From the NCBI RefSeq assembly GCF_039543385.1, contig NZ_BAABJQ010000057.1, forward strand, positions 1 to 26,526: 26,526 bases of DNA, given 5' to 3'. This DNA is from Rugosimonospora acidiphila. GTDB taxonomy: Bacteria > Actinomycetota > Actinomycetes > Mycobacteriales > Micromonosporaceae. The position numbers and the translations under genes were made by a program. Shown one piece after another: positions 9,507 through 17,052 of this stretch; position 1 is the stretch's first letter, and each line of letters opens with the position of its first letter. Below the pieces are notes generated by a model. It saw only the letters and a program-made list of their open reading frames with translations. It was not told the DNA's origin and made no database searches.

Positions 9507-11069
9507 GACGCATCCTCTAGGTCGACGACGATCTTGTCGATGGCGGCGCGAAGCTCTGCTTGCCGTGCCACTATCTCCGCGATCTCGGCGTTGAGTTCAT
9601 AGATGTCGACGTCCTTGCGGGTGTCCTCTTTCTCAAGATAGGAGGAAACCGATAGGAGGTACCCACGGTCGGCGATCTCCCGAGTTGGAACAAGCTTGGC
9701 GAAGTGAGCGGCATCCTGACGGGATACGAATGCATCCAGGATCTTCTTCTGGTTTTCGGGCTGGAGCTTATTCTTGCTCCCGACGTGTTCGAATTCCGCT
9801 GACGCATCAACGAACAAGACGGAGCTATCCTTCTTCGACTTCTTAAGCACGAGGATGCAGGTGGCGATGTTCGTCCCGAAAAAAAGATCGGGTGGCAGCT
9901 GAATGACAGTGTCGACATAGTTGTTGTCGACCAGGTACTTGCGGATCTTCCGTTCGGCTCCACCACGGTAGAGCACGCCAGGGAACTCAACGATGGCCGC
10001 GGTGCCGTTGACAGCCAGCCAGCTCAGCATGTGCATCGTGAATGCTAGGTCGGCCTTGCTCTTCGGCGCGAGGATGCCAGCCGGCGCGAAGCGCGGGTCG
10101 TTGATCAACAGAGGGTTGGCGTCGCCCTCCCACTTGATCGAGTACGGCGGGTTGGAGACGATCGCTTCGAAGGGCTCGTCGTCCCAGTGCTGAGGATCGA
10201 TCAGGGTGTCGCCATGCGCGAGACTGAACCCCTCGTAGTTCACGTCGTGCAAGAACATGTTAATGCGCGCCAGGTTGTAGGTGGTCAGATTGATCTCTTG
10301 GCCGAAGAAGCCTTGGCGGACATTCTCCTTGCCCAGCACCTTGGCGAACTTCAGCAGCAGCGAGCCCGAGCCACAGGCTGGGTCATAGACCTTGTTGACC
10401 GACTTCTTGCCAACCACCGTGATGCGCGCGAGGAGTTCGGAGACCTCCTGCGGCGTGTAATACTCACCGCCAGACTTGCCGGCGTTCGCGGCGTACATCT
10501 GCATCAGGTACTCGTAGGCGTCTCCGAAGGTGTCGATGGCGTGGCCGTTGAAGTCGCCCAGGTTGAGGTCACCGATGGCGGCGAGGAGCTTGACCAGCTT
10601 CTCGTTGCGCTTGGCCACGGTGTTGCCGAGCTTGGGAGAGTTCACGTCGAGGTCATCGAACAGACCCTTGAGGTCGTCCTCGGAGTCGGTGCCCTTCGCC
10701 GAGCCCTCGATGTTGCCGAAGATGCGCTCCAGCGTCTCGTTGAGGTTCTCGTCATGGGCCGCGCGCTTACGGACGCTGGCGAACAGGTCACTGGGCAGGA
10801 TGTAGAAGCCCTTCTCGGCCACCGTCTCCTTGCGTCCAAACTCGGCCGCCTTATCGCTCAGCGTGGCGTAGTCGAAATGCTCATCGCCTGCCTTACGCTC
10901 GCTCTCGTTGATATAGGCCGTCAGGTTCTCAGAGATGAACCGGTAGAAGAGGATGCCCAGGACGTAGCTCTTGAAGTCCCAGCCGTCGACCGAGCCGCGA
11001 AGGTCGTTCGCGATCCGCCAAATGGTCCGGTGCAACTCAGCGCGCTGGGCTTCCTTCGTCGTCGGAGCC
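9503..11069 (-). CDS. hsdM: Type I restriction-modification system, N6-adenine methyltransferase subunit
   Basis: Modification subunit, which methylates adenine in the target chosen by HsdS. The product has 522 residues from GTG 11069. I chose this start because AELHRTIWRIANDLRGSVDG (11-30) is the usual N-terminus of the HsdM N12N6 helical domain; the frame stays open for 53 more codons upstream, but those do not look like the family. SAM motif I is DPACGSG (230-236) and the catalytic motif IV is NPPY (307-310), both intact. The spacing between a possible RBS (GAGGACGG) and GTG is long, so the exact start is less certain. First gene of hsdM-hsdS-hsdR, with ATGA overlaps suggesting translational coupling. 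Confidence 0.93.
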
Positions 11070-11349
11070 ACTAGCGCGCCACCGTCCTCGCGCCGAGGTT
11101 GGTCATATGGCTTGTCGTCAGCTGACACATATTCGGGCGGATCTCCTTCACGCCGCAGAGGCGTGTGATCGGTTCTGCGGACCTTGGCCCCAAACTTTAG
11201 CGGTGGGCGCCGACAGGTCCTCGTGGCCACGCCGGGGCCGTCACGAGTCCGACAGGGTCGGGCGCAAGGAGATCATCCAGGGCAACGATCTGCATGCAAT
11301 TGTCCGTGACGTGGCCTTTGCTCGAGATCAAAGCACGCGCCTCCCCGGA
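11070..11349. other. Region upstream of hsdM, no gene recognised
   Basis: This 280-base stretch separates hsdM from the IS3 remnant. The promoter of the hsd operon should lie here on the minus strand. A perfect ten-base palindrome GTCAGCTGAC lies at about 11118-11127 and could be an operator. Open frames exist on both strands, but none shows recognisable protein features. Confidence 0.35.
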
Positions 11350-11598
11350 AACGCTCCAGCCCTCACCGCGGGCGTCGTGGTACGCCCGCCGGAACCCCTA
11401 CCGCGGGTGAGCCTTCGCGTAGTCCCGCAGCCACCCGCGCAGGGCGGCGTCGGGGTCAGCAGGCGTCTGGCCCGCCGGCTCACGGCGCTGAGTACCACGG
11501 TTCTGCCCGGTCACCCGGCAGGCGAACCGATGACTGACCCCCAACACCCGGATGAGGTGGTCAACGGCCGCCCGCCTGCGTGCCGGGCTCAGAATTCC
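11350..11598 (-). pseudogene. IS3-family transposase OrfB, N-terminal remnant with in-frame stop
   Basis: In the -1 frame relative to orfA, the sequence ILSPARRRAAVDHLIRVLG, then SHRFACRVTGQ and LRDYAKAHPR, matches the N-terminus of IS3-family OrfB. At 11398-11400 the reading hits TAG where the family has an aromatic residue, and then continues in frame as GFRRAYHDARGEGWSV, still family-like, before similarity ends. The gene is therefore both nonsense-mutated and truncated before its integrase core. OrfB would normally be made by a -1 slip at the G-run near the orfA end (AAGGGGGAA around 11595-11603). Confidence 0.72.
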
Positions 11599-11870
11599 CC
11601 CTTGGCGATCTCCTTCAACGCGGCCTTCTCCAACTCGGCGTCGGCCAGCAGCCGCTTGAGAGTCGCGTTCTCCCGTTCCAGCTCCTTGAGCCGTTTGGCG
11701 TCGTCGGCCTTCAGCCCACCGAACTGGTTGCGCCACCGGTAGTAGGTGGGCTCAGAAACCTGCAACTCCCGGCAGACATCCGCGATGTCTTTGCCCTCGC
11801 CGAGCATCCGATCCGCCTGGGCCAACTTCCGCACCACCTGCTCAGGCGTGTGCCTCTTCCTGGTACTCAT
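11589..11870 (-). CDS. IS3-family transposase OrfA
   Basis: 93 residues from ATG 11870. It contains the InsE/OrfA-type helix-turn-helix (HTPEQVVRKLAQADRMLGEG, then DIADVCRELQVSEPTYYRWR) and a C-terminal leucine-zipper-like helix (KRLKELERENATLKRLLAD). This protein binds the IS ends and is normally fused to OrfB by frameshifting. It appears intact, with a weak GGAAGG RBS upstream, but the partner is broken, so it cannot mobilise this copy. It could still act on or repress related elements. Confidence 0.88.
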   Translation of the reverse strand: MSTRKRHTPEQVVRKLAQADRMLGEGKDIADVCRELQVSEPTYYRWRNQFGGLKADDAKRLKELERENATLKRLLADAELEKAALKEIAKGEF

Positions 11871-11943
11871 CGTGGTCAAGCCTTCCCGCCCACCACAGTG
11901 GGCCGCAAGACTCACTCGCCCCGGATCAACCAGAAGGGGTCAC

Positions 11944-12006
11944 GTCAGGGGGATCCGCAAGGCCGGTGGCCTGATCGGTACGCGAGCCCGGCCCCGGATG
12001 CGCTGA
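11944..12006 (+). pseudogene. 3' end of a gene cut by the IS3 element
   Basis: The frame entering from the IS boundary reads GIRKAGGLIGTRARPRMR and stops at TGA 12004-12006, which overlaps the ATG of the next gene (TGATG). Such coupling suggests the tail of a genuine upstream gene whose 5' part was removed by the IS3 insertion or a later deletion. The peptide is too short and basic to name. Confidence 0.35.
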
Positions 12007-12426
12007 TGAAGCCGGACAGCCTCCGACCGCCCGCAGCGAAGGTCGGCAACGCAGAGGCTCTGCAGCTGCCGGCCGCGTTCTTTCTTCAGGGATGGGCCCA
12101 TGTGCTGTCGGCGGCAGAGATTGTGACCTACTTGATGATCCGAGAGCTGGAGACCAGGTACCCGGACAGGTCGAAGGCCGGCGTGTACGTCAACCAGACC
12201 CGTGAAGCGTGGTACGGCCTCAGCCGCGACGTGTACGAAAGCCATCTGCAGCTCGCCGATTACGGCCTGATCGAACAAGACCCTAACCGTGACGCGGACG
12301 GGAAGATTATGCGCCAGCCTGCCGGAACCGAGTACCTGCAACCGCTGCGATTCCGCTCCCTGCCACAGGGGTGGGACCGACCGACCAGCGTTGAAGTCGG
12401 TGACCGCCGCACTCTCCAAGGCCTAA
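12006..12426 (+). CDS. Winged-helix-like protein of unknown function, frameshifted near its end
   Basis: About 125 residues in the ATG 12006 frame. The core FFLQGWAHVLSAAEIVTYLM, then VYVNQTREAWYGLSRDVYES and LQLADYGLIEQDPN, has the shape of a helix-turn-helix/winged domain (helix, recognition helix, then a strand after the glycine-leucine turn). I do not recognise a named family. After RSLPQGWDRP the frame runs through (GACC)3 at 12375-12386 into unlikely sequence antisense to the next gene, staying open to about 12890. In the frame shifted by one base it would read ALKSVTAALSKA and stop at TAA 12424-12426. Removing one GACC unit restores that ending exactly, so a four-base slippage expansion is likely. 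The start codon overlaps the stop of the cut gene upstream. Confidence 0.5.
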
Positions 12427-12482
12427 CCGGAGTCGGCCGTACAGGCTCCTGCGGCTGCTTTGAGGCTGAGCGCCGACGCTGG

Positions 12483-13445
12483 TTACGTACGCCGCGTCAA
12501 CTGCGGGCCACCGCTTGTCGCGAACTGGTCGACGATAAGGAATGCTCGACCAAGACCGTTAAGAGTAAGCTCAAGCCGCCAGTAATCGACCTCGCCGGCT
12601 CCGTTGGCATACGGACGCAGGCCCTCGGCCAGGCGACCTCGGCGCCAGTCCTCGAAGGTCGAGGTGCAGAACGTGTTCTCCTCATCGTGGATCACGCATT
12701 CGGCTTCGTATTCGTCGTACTCAGTCTCGTCGTAGGTCTCCTCGTGCACGTCGACGTCCGCCCAGGCGAACAATCGCGGTACTACCTCGCCATAACTGGC
12801 GTGGCCGAGGAAGACACCCCAACGCGCCAGCTCCTGCGGAGCGTTGCCGTCCTCGTTGTCGATGCCGAGGCTTATCGATCCTCGTCCTGACGTTTTGTTG
12901 ATCCACTCCTCCATATCGATGACCAACCGTTTGCCACTCGCAAGCATCCTCATCCAGGGCTTCGCCAATTGCATCTCACGGATGCGTAGGACATACGGAT
13001 CTCCTTCAGCAGCTTTCTTCAACGGGACCCGGGCACTCTCGTCAAGTACATGCGCTTCGGGAACGAGGAGCTTCCAACCAGCAGTGGAGGCTTCGACCAG
13101 TGTCTGCCGGGTCACGAGCTGCCAATGGCATCGCTTAGTCTCGGGGTGGTACAGAACTAACGCAACCGGCAAAGAGTGATTCAGCCAGTACTGCACATGT
13201 TCCTTGTCTGGCCGAAACCACCAGCCGCCTGGACCTTGCTCATCGAACCAGCTCATGCCGCCCTTGATCTGCAAGGCCAACAGACGGCCGCGCACGTCCT
13301 TGCCGTCAACAACCTCGGCGTGGGCGTCGATGCCGTAGTCCTCGGTGGGCTGATCGCGGAACAGCCACCCCAACTCGTCTTCGACGGCGAGCTTGGTGTG
13401 GGTCACCGCAGCGGTGCCGACCTTGGCTGAGGGCTTTTGTTGCAT
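12483..13445 (-). CDS. DUF4365-domain protein, predicted nuclease-like
   Basis: 320 residues from ATG 13445, with GGGAGGA about 9 bases upstream. The N-terminal 150 residues fit DUF4365: AVEDELGWLFRDQPTEDYGI, DAHAEVVDGKDV and LALQIKGG. The spaced D (YGID), E (AEVV) and Q-x-K (LQIKGG) resemble a PD-(D/E)XK-type active site, which is why the family is suspected to be a nuclease. The C-terminal half (about 160-320), with a highly acidic stretch (EETYDETEYDEYEAE), has no recognised domain. It lies between the frameshifted winged-helix gene (convergent) and the broken tRNA, inside a defence-rich island, which supports a role in DNA conflict. No substrate can be named. Confidence 0.75.
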   Translation of the reverse strand: MQQKPSAKVGTAAVTHTKLAVEDELGWLFRDQPTEDYGIDAHAEVVDGKDVRGRLLALQIKGGMSWFDEQGPGGWWFRPDKEHVQYWLNHSLPVALVLYHPETKRCHWQLVTRQTLVEASTAGWKLLVPEAHVLDESARVPLKKAAEGDPYVLRIREMQLAKPWMRMLASGKRLVIDMEEWINKTSGRGSISLGIDNEDGNAPQELARWGVFLGHASYGEVVPRLFAWADVDVHEETYDETEYDEYEAECVIHDEENTFCTSTFEDWRRGRLAEGLRPYANGAGEVDYWRLELTLNGLGRAFLIVDQFATSGGPQLTRRT

Positions 13446-13579
13446 CACGGGGACATCCTCCCGCTCGGAGGAGGCGAGCGGAAGTTGCCTGCCACTCGCA
13501 GGTGTTTGCCGAACTCGTCCTGGATCTCGCCCTGGCCGTCCGGCAAGCCCCAGTAGGCATCTGCTCGCTCGACACGCAT
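13445..13579 (-). CDS. Possible small ORF coupled to the DUF4365 gene
   Basis: A 44-residue frame beginning MRVERADAYWGLPDGQ and ending PPPSGRMSP* overlaps the DUF4365 start as TGATG. The same frame is open further upstream to about 13651. The composition (DAYWGLPDGQGEIQDEFGKH) looks more protein-like than its neighbours in other frames, so it may be the tail of a decayed gene or a small leader. No RBS is visible before 13579. Not recognised. Confidence 0.25.
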   Translation of the reverse strand: MRVERADAYWGLPDGQGEIQDEFGKHLRVAGNFRSPPPSGRMSP

Positions 13580-13766
13580 CGGCGGCGGCCCAGCGCGGCG
13601 CTGAGCCGTCGCGGATGCTTCGGCTCGTGTGCGTACCAGCTCGGACCGCACTCGCCGGAACGGACGAGCGACCTAGGCGTGTCCCAGTTCCATAGTGGAC
13701 GGATTCGGCGGTCATTTTCGCAGGTAGAACGTAGCGCATTGGTTTGGGACCGCGCGCAACTGCTGT

Positions 13767-13803
13767 TTAAAAGTCTGCTGCTCTACCATTGAGCTAGCGG
13801 CCC
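13767..13803 (-). tRNA. 5' half of a tRNA-Lys(UUU) gene, broken at the anticodon loop
   Basis: Reading from 13803 down, GGGCCGC is an acceptor 5' strand, TA the connector, GCTC/GAGC the D-arm stem around AATGGTA, GCAGA the anticodon 5' strand and CTTTTAA a perfect Lys(UUU) anticodon loop. After that, the expected TCTGC strand, the T-arm and a 3' GCGGCCC are absent: the sequence continues ACAGCAG, with no GTTCGA T-loop. It is therefore a fragment and not a functional gene. Breakage exactly at the anticodon loop is typical of tRNA-directed integrase crossover sites. Confidence 0.68.
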
Positions 13804-14032
13804 GCCACGCTCAGGGTACCTGAATCCGGCTTGAGGAGATCGCCGCCCCACGCATCACGCGTTTCGTTACCGGTCGATCTCTGGCCGTCCATTCGACCAA
13901 CACCCAATACACCTATCGCGGCAACCGCCCCGCTGGCGCGCGGTTGACATAGGTGCGGGCCTCGACGGCGCCCGCGATTGATCAGCGGTCAGGGGCGGAC
14001 GTCCTGGGGTCGACGCAGCCGGGCGCCGGTAC
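13804..14032. other. Gene-free stretch between the tRNA fragment and the next operon
   Basis: No protein gene is visible. A TTGACA hexamer at about 13944-13949 has no matching -10 at normal spacing. The native promoter of the tRNA-Lys gene should lie here, upstream of 13803 on the minus strand. Confidence 0.35.
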
Positions 14033-14061
14033 TTGCCTGACGGGAAAGAGCCGAGTATTTT
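14033..14061 (+). promoter_or_regulatory. Promoter of the membrane protein/regulator operon
   Basis: TTGCCT (14033-14038) and TATTTT (14056-14061) are spaced by exactly 17 bases, a good sigma-70-type pair. The start codon ATG 14103 follows about 41 bases after the -10. Confidence 0.6.
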
Positions 14062-14073
14062 CCTCAGAGGAAA
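14059..14073. promoter_or_regulatory. Perfect palindrome overlapping the -10, likely operator
   Basis: TTTCCTC (14059-14065), A, GAGGAAA (14067-14073) is a perfect inverted repeat with seven-base arms. It overlaps the last bases of the -10 and the presumed transcription start, so a bound dimer would block initiation. The winged-helix regulator encoded at 14558-14866 in the same operon is the natural binder, giving negative autoregulation. Confidence 0.6.
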
Positions 14074-14102
14074 GTAGATCTCCTCGGGTGAGGTGAAGGT
14101 TG

Positions 14103-14558
14103 ATGACTCCCGACGACGCGCGGGCGGCGCTCGACGACATCCAGAGGCGGCACGAGCAGTCTCGCGCCGCCGAGGCGCGGCACGGCTTCTCCCCCTTCTA
14201 CCTGGGCGTCTTGGCGTTGATAGTGCTCGTCTCGTACGCCTCCTACGACCTGCCCAATCCGTGGAACGGCGCGATGCTGTTCCCGGTGGTCGCGCTGGTG
14301 GCGCTGTTGGTGATCGCCTACGTGCGCCGGGCGCCGGTCCTCAGGAAGCCCGGCTCCGGCGAGTTGCTCGTGGGAGTCGCGGCCGGGATCCTCCTCGCCG
14401 CGGTGATCAAAGGCTTGGCGACGGCCATTGGGACGGCCGGAATGCCGACCCCACACCTGATCGCCGCCGCCGCCGGAGCGGTGGTGTGCCTGCTGGCGGC
14501 CCGTCCCATCTGCCGGGGCGCCGACGCGCTGGCAAGGCTGGCGGGCCGGCGGAGCTGA
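14103..14558 (+). CDS. Small integral membrane protein
   Basis: 151 residues, ATG 14103 with AGGTGAAGG just upstream (TTG 14100 is an alternative). A charged N-terminal helix (1-28, rich in A, R, E) precedes four hydrophobic segments at about 31-46, 55-74, 87-107 and 117-134. There is no recognised enzymatic motif. Membrane proteins of this kind often sit in two-gene units with a winged-helix regulator, as here; the stop overlaps the regulator start (TGATG). The function is unknown; it may be a sensor or stress protein controlled by its partner. Confidence 0.72.
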   Translation: MTPDDARAALDDIQRRHEQSRAAEARHGFSPFYLGVLALIVLVSYASYDLPNPWNGAMLFPVVALVALLVIAYVRRAPVLRKPGSGELLVGVAAGILLAAVIKGLATAIGTAGMPTPHLIAAAAGAVVCLLAARPICRGADALARLAGRRS

Positions 14559-14866
14559 TGGACGGCGACTTCGACGAGTTCCTGCACGTCCCCGCGCGGT
14601 TGACGATCGTCGCGCTGCTGGCACCCGCGAGCTGGACGGAGTTCGGCTTCATCCGGGACGCGATCGGTACGAGCGACTCGGCCCTGTCCAAGCAGCTGTC
14701 CGCACTCGCGGCGCAGGGCTACGTCGAGGTGCGCAAGCAGCCGGGCACGGGCGCTCGGCGCACCCTGGCACGACTCACCCCGCACGGCCGGGAGGCGTTC
14801 GGGGCCCACGCGGCGGCGTTGGAGCGGATCGCCGCCGCGGCGCGAGCGCCCCACCCGGTCGACTGA
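14558..14866 (+). CDS. Winged-helix transcriptional regulator (MarR/ArsR-like)
   Basis: 102 residues. The sequence PARLTIVALLAPASWTEFGF leads into a helix-turn-helix (IRDAIGTSDSALSKQLSALA, with the recognition helix SALSKQLSALAAQGYVEVRK) and a wing (GTGARRTLARLTPHGREAF). This is the compact winged-helix type found next to membrane proteins in actinobacteria. ATG 14558 overlaps the stop of the membrane protein gene, so the two are translationally coupled. It probably represses the operon by binding the TTTCCTC-A-GAGGAAA palindrome at the promoter. The ligand or signal is unknown. Confidence 0.82.
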   Translation: MDGDFDEFLHVPARLTIVALLAPASWTEFGFIRDAIGTSDSALSKQLSALAAQGYVEVRKQPGTGARRTLARLTPHGREAFGAHAAALERIAAAARAPHPVD

Positions 14867-15049
14867 TCCTGTACCCGCGCTGTGCGGTGCGGCCGGAACA
14901 CCCGGCGGGGCGCGGAGCGGGCCATCCGCGACGCGACAACGCCCGCTGCGGGCCGGTCTGCCGGAACATGATTCTCGTTTACGGCTGCCGACCAAGCTAG
15001 GAAACCTTCCCGCCATTCAACGTTCATCTGCTAACGGTTGGTTGCGGGC

Positions 15050-16924
15050 ATGCGCCTGAACCTCCCTGCCCGCAAGCGGGCAGCAACACTCATCGGCGGC
15101 ACGACGGCCGCCGTCATCCTGGCCTCCGTCGGCACCGCCTGGGCCAACCCGTTCGGGTGGTGGGCCACGCAGTCCCACCCGTTCTCGGTGAACGCCGACC
15201 ACGGTGAGGCCAGCCCGCGCAGCGGCGGCACCGTGACCGGCAACCTTCTGTCGAACGACTTCGGCGCGACCGCGGTGGTGCGCAACAGCGGTCTCGACAA
15301 CCCCAAGGCCGGCAGCCTGACCGTGAACGCCGACGGGTCCTACAGCTTCGCCCCGGCCGTCAAGGGCAGCCACGGCACGGTGCACTTCACCTACACCGCG
15401 ACGGACGCCGTCACGCTGTACAAGGACGCCGTGCCCGGCGGGAGCAAGATCCCGTCGCTCGGTGGGCTCGAGGGCCCGAACGGCACGACGGCGCTGATCT
15501 CCGGTGGCGGCTTCGGTTCGTCCTTCGTGCCGGTGCCGGGCAAGTCGGGCTGGTTCTACGGCCTCACCGACCGTGGCCCGAACGCCGACGACGACGGCCC
15601 GCTGGGCGAGAAGGTCTTCACCGACCCGACCTTCAACCCGGAGGTCGGCCTGTTCCAGCTTGTGGACGGCAAGGCCGTACTGCAGAAGAAGATCGTCCTC
15701 AAGGCGCCCGACGGCACCGCGTACAACGGCCTGCCGAACCCGGTCACCAAGAACGCCGCGAGCTCGGAGCTGACCGAGGACCTCTACGGCAACTACATCG
15801 ACCCGACCAAGCCGTACACCGTGCCCGGCACCAAGCCGGCCGTGACGCTCAACCCCGACAACGGCTACGACTCGGAGGGCCTGGTCGCCCTGCCGGACGG
15901 AAGCTTCTGGATCTCCGACGAGTACGGCCCGTTCATCACGCACTTCGACAAGAACGGCAAGGAGATCGAGCGGCTCTCCCCGTGGGGTGCCGACACCGGT
16001 GCCGGCCTCGGCAAGGGCCACAACGTCGACACCAAGCACCCGCTGCCGATCGAGCTGCAGCTGCGCACCAAGAACAAGGGCATGGAGGGCCTCACCGTCA
16101 CGCCCGACGGCAAGACGCTGGTCGGCATCATGCAGTCGGCGCTGACCGTGCCCGACTACGGTACGGGCGCGAACGGCAAGACCGTCAAGTCGGCCAACGT
16201 CGCCCCGGTGCGGATCGTGACCATCGACCTCAAGACGAAGGCGATGCACGAGTACCTCTACCTGCTCACCGACCCGGGCACGACGGCCAGCGCGGTCAGC
16301 GAGATCACCGCTCTGTCCGACACGAAGTTCCTCGTCGACGAGCGTGACGGCAACCAGGGCGAGCCCGGCAAGGCGGCGTTCAAGGACCTCTACGAGATCG
16401 ACCTGACCGGCGCGACCGACGTCAAGGGCAACGGCAAGAACCCGCTGGGCTACACGGTGACGACCCCCTCGGGCCCGAAGTCGATCGACGCGTACGTCGG
16501 CGACGCGCCCACGGCGCAGGCCGAGCAGCTGCTGGCGCAGGCGAACATCACGCCGGTGAGCAAGACGCCGTACCTCGAGATCGGCACGGTGCTGAACCAG
16601 CTCGACCCGTCGGGCGCGTTCTTCAGCCACGACAAGATCGAGGGCGTCGCGAGCGCGGACGGCGGCCAGACGCTGTACCTCGCCAACGACAGCGACTTCG
16701 GCATGGACCACCTGCTCGGCCAGGACGAGGCGGCGTGCGAGGCGTCGGGGCTCACCGACACGACGGCGTGCTCCCCGGTGAAGTCGACGACGACCGGCAA
16801 GTACCTCGTCCACCAGAAGACGCTGGACGCCAGCGGCGTGGTGGACGACGGCGAGGTCCTCAAGGTCAACGTGTCGAAGCTCCCGGCGGTGCTCGGCACG
16901 GCGACGGTCACGATCAAGTACTGA
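15050..16924 (+). CDS. Secreted protein: cadherin-like domain plus esterase-like phytase domain
   Basis: 624 residues from ATG 15050; TTG 15038 is an in-frame alternative, and neither has a strong RBS. It has a Sec signal peptide: basic RLNLPARKR, a hydrophobic core to about 30, and cleavage likely after TAWA. Residues about 40-120 form a bacterial cadherin/Ig-like module (GGTVTGNLLSND, then GSLTVNADGSYSFAPA and FTYTATDA). The rest matches the esterase-like phytase family (PF13449): LEGPNGTTALISGGGFGS, YGLTDRGPNADDDG, YDSEGLVALPDGSFWISDEY, GMEGLTVTPDGKTLVGIMQS, LVDERDGN and HDKIEGVASADGGQTLYLAN. The fold is a beta-propeller; family members are thought to release phosphate from phosphoesters or to act as esterases. 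It is extracellular, transcribed alone, and followed by a strong terminator. Confidence 0.88.
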   Translation: MRLNLPARKRAATLIGGTTAAVILASVGTAWANPFGWWATQSHPFSVNADHGEASPRSGGTVTGNLLSNDFGATAVVRNSGLDNPKAGSLTVNADGSYSFAPAVKGSHGTVHFTYTATDAVTLYKDAVPGGSKIPSLGGLEGPNGTTALISGGGFGSSFVPVPGKSGWFYGLTDRGPNADDDGPLGEKVFTDPTFNPEVGLFQLVDGKAVLQKKIVLKAPDGTAYNGLPNPVTKNAASSELTEDLYGNYIDPTKPYTVPGTKPAVTLNPDNGYDSEGLVALPDGSFWISDEYGPFITHFDKNGKEIERLSPWGADTGAGLGKGHNVDTKHPLPIELQLRTKNKGMEGLTVTPDGKTLVGIMQSALTVPDYGTGANGKTVKSANVAPVRIVTIDLKTKAMHEYLYLLTDPGTTASAVSEITALSDTKFLVDERDGNQGEPGKAAFKDLYEIDLTGATDVKGNGKNPLGYTVTTPSGPKSIDAYVGDAPTAQAEQLLAQANITPVSKTPYLEIGTVLNQLDPSGAFFSHDKIEGVASADGGQTLYLANDSDFGMDHLLGQDEAACEASGLTDTTACSPVKSTTTGKYLVHQKTLDASGVVDDGEVLKVNVSKLPAVLGTATVTIKY

Positions 16925-16940
16925 CCGATCCCGCTGGCGC

Positions 16941-16974
16941 AACGGCCCGCTCCCGCTTCCGGGAGCGGGCCGTT
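16941..16974 (+). terminator. Strong hairpin terminator after the phytase-like gene
   Basis: A perfect 15-base-pair stem (16941-16955 with 16960-16974) has a four-base CTTC loop, 16 bases after the stop. No T-run follows, as is common for actinobacterial terminators. Confidence 0.85.
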
Positions 16975-17052
16975 CGCTGTGCGATGGCGCTTCCCTCACC
17001 GGGCAGGTGGCCGCGACTACGGTGAAATGAGGGCCCGCCGACCGACATGTAT

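Larger units (their letters stand above)
11350..11942 (-). mobile_element. Truncated IS3-family insertion sequence
   Basis: A recognisable end TGACCCC (11942 down to 11936) is followed by a complete orfA and only the beginning of orfB, after which similarity stops at about 11350. The TGA...CC terminus fits IS3-family inverted repeats. The other terminus, the rest of orfB with the DDE catalytic core, and any target duplication are missing, so the element is dead. Confidence 0.75.

Noticed and set aside
11070..11230. Longer hsdM start (53 extra residues)
   Set aside because: The extension is unlike HsdM family N-termini, which begin close to the AELHRTIW motif; GTG 11069 fits the family.
12427..12890. 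Plus-strand continuation of the winged-helix frame, including a hydrophobic stretch like a membrane helix
   Set aside because: It lies entirely antisense to the DUF4365 gene and follows a repeat-induced frameshift, so it is probably not a native domain.
13941..13949. TTGACA hexamer as the promoter of the downstream operon
   Set aside because: No -10 occurs at 16-18 bases, and the better promoter is at 14033-14061.
15008..15049. PHO box upstream of the phytase-like gene
   Set aside because: Only one 11-base half-site is convincing; the neighbouring repeat is not in phase, so I did not annotate it as a site.
15017..16999. Very long open frame on the minus strand opposite the phytase-like gene (about 660 codons)
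   Set aside because: It is the GC-rich antisense shadow of a well-supported secreted protein; its translation is Arg/Val/Gly-rich with no domains, signal or RBS.
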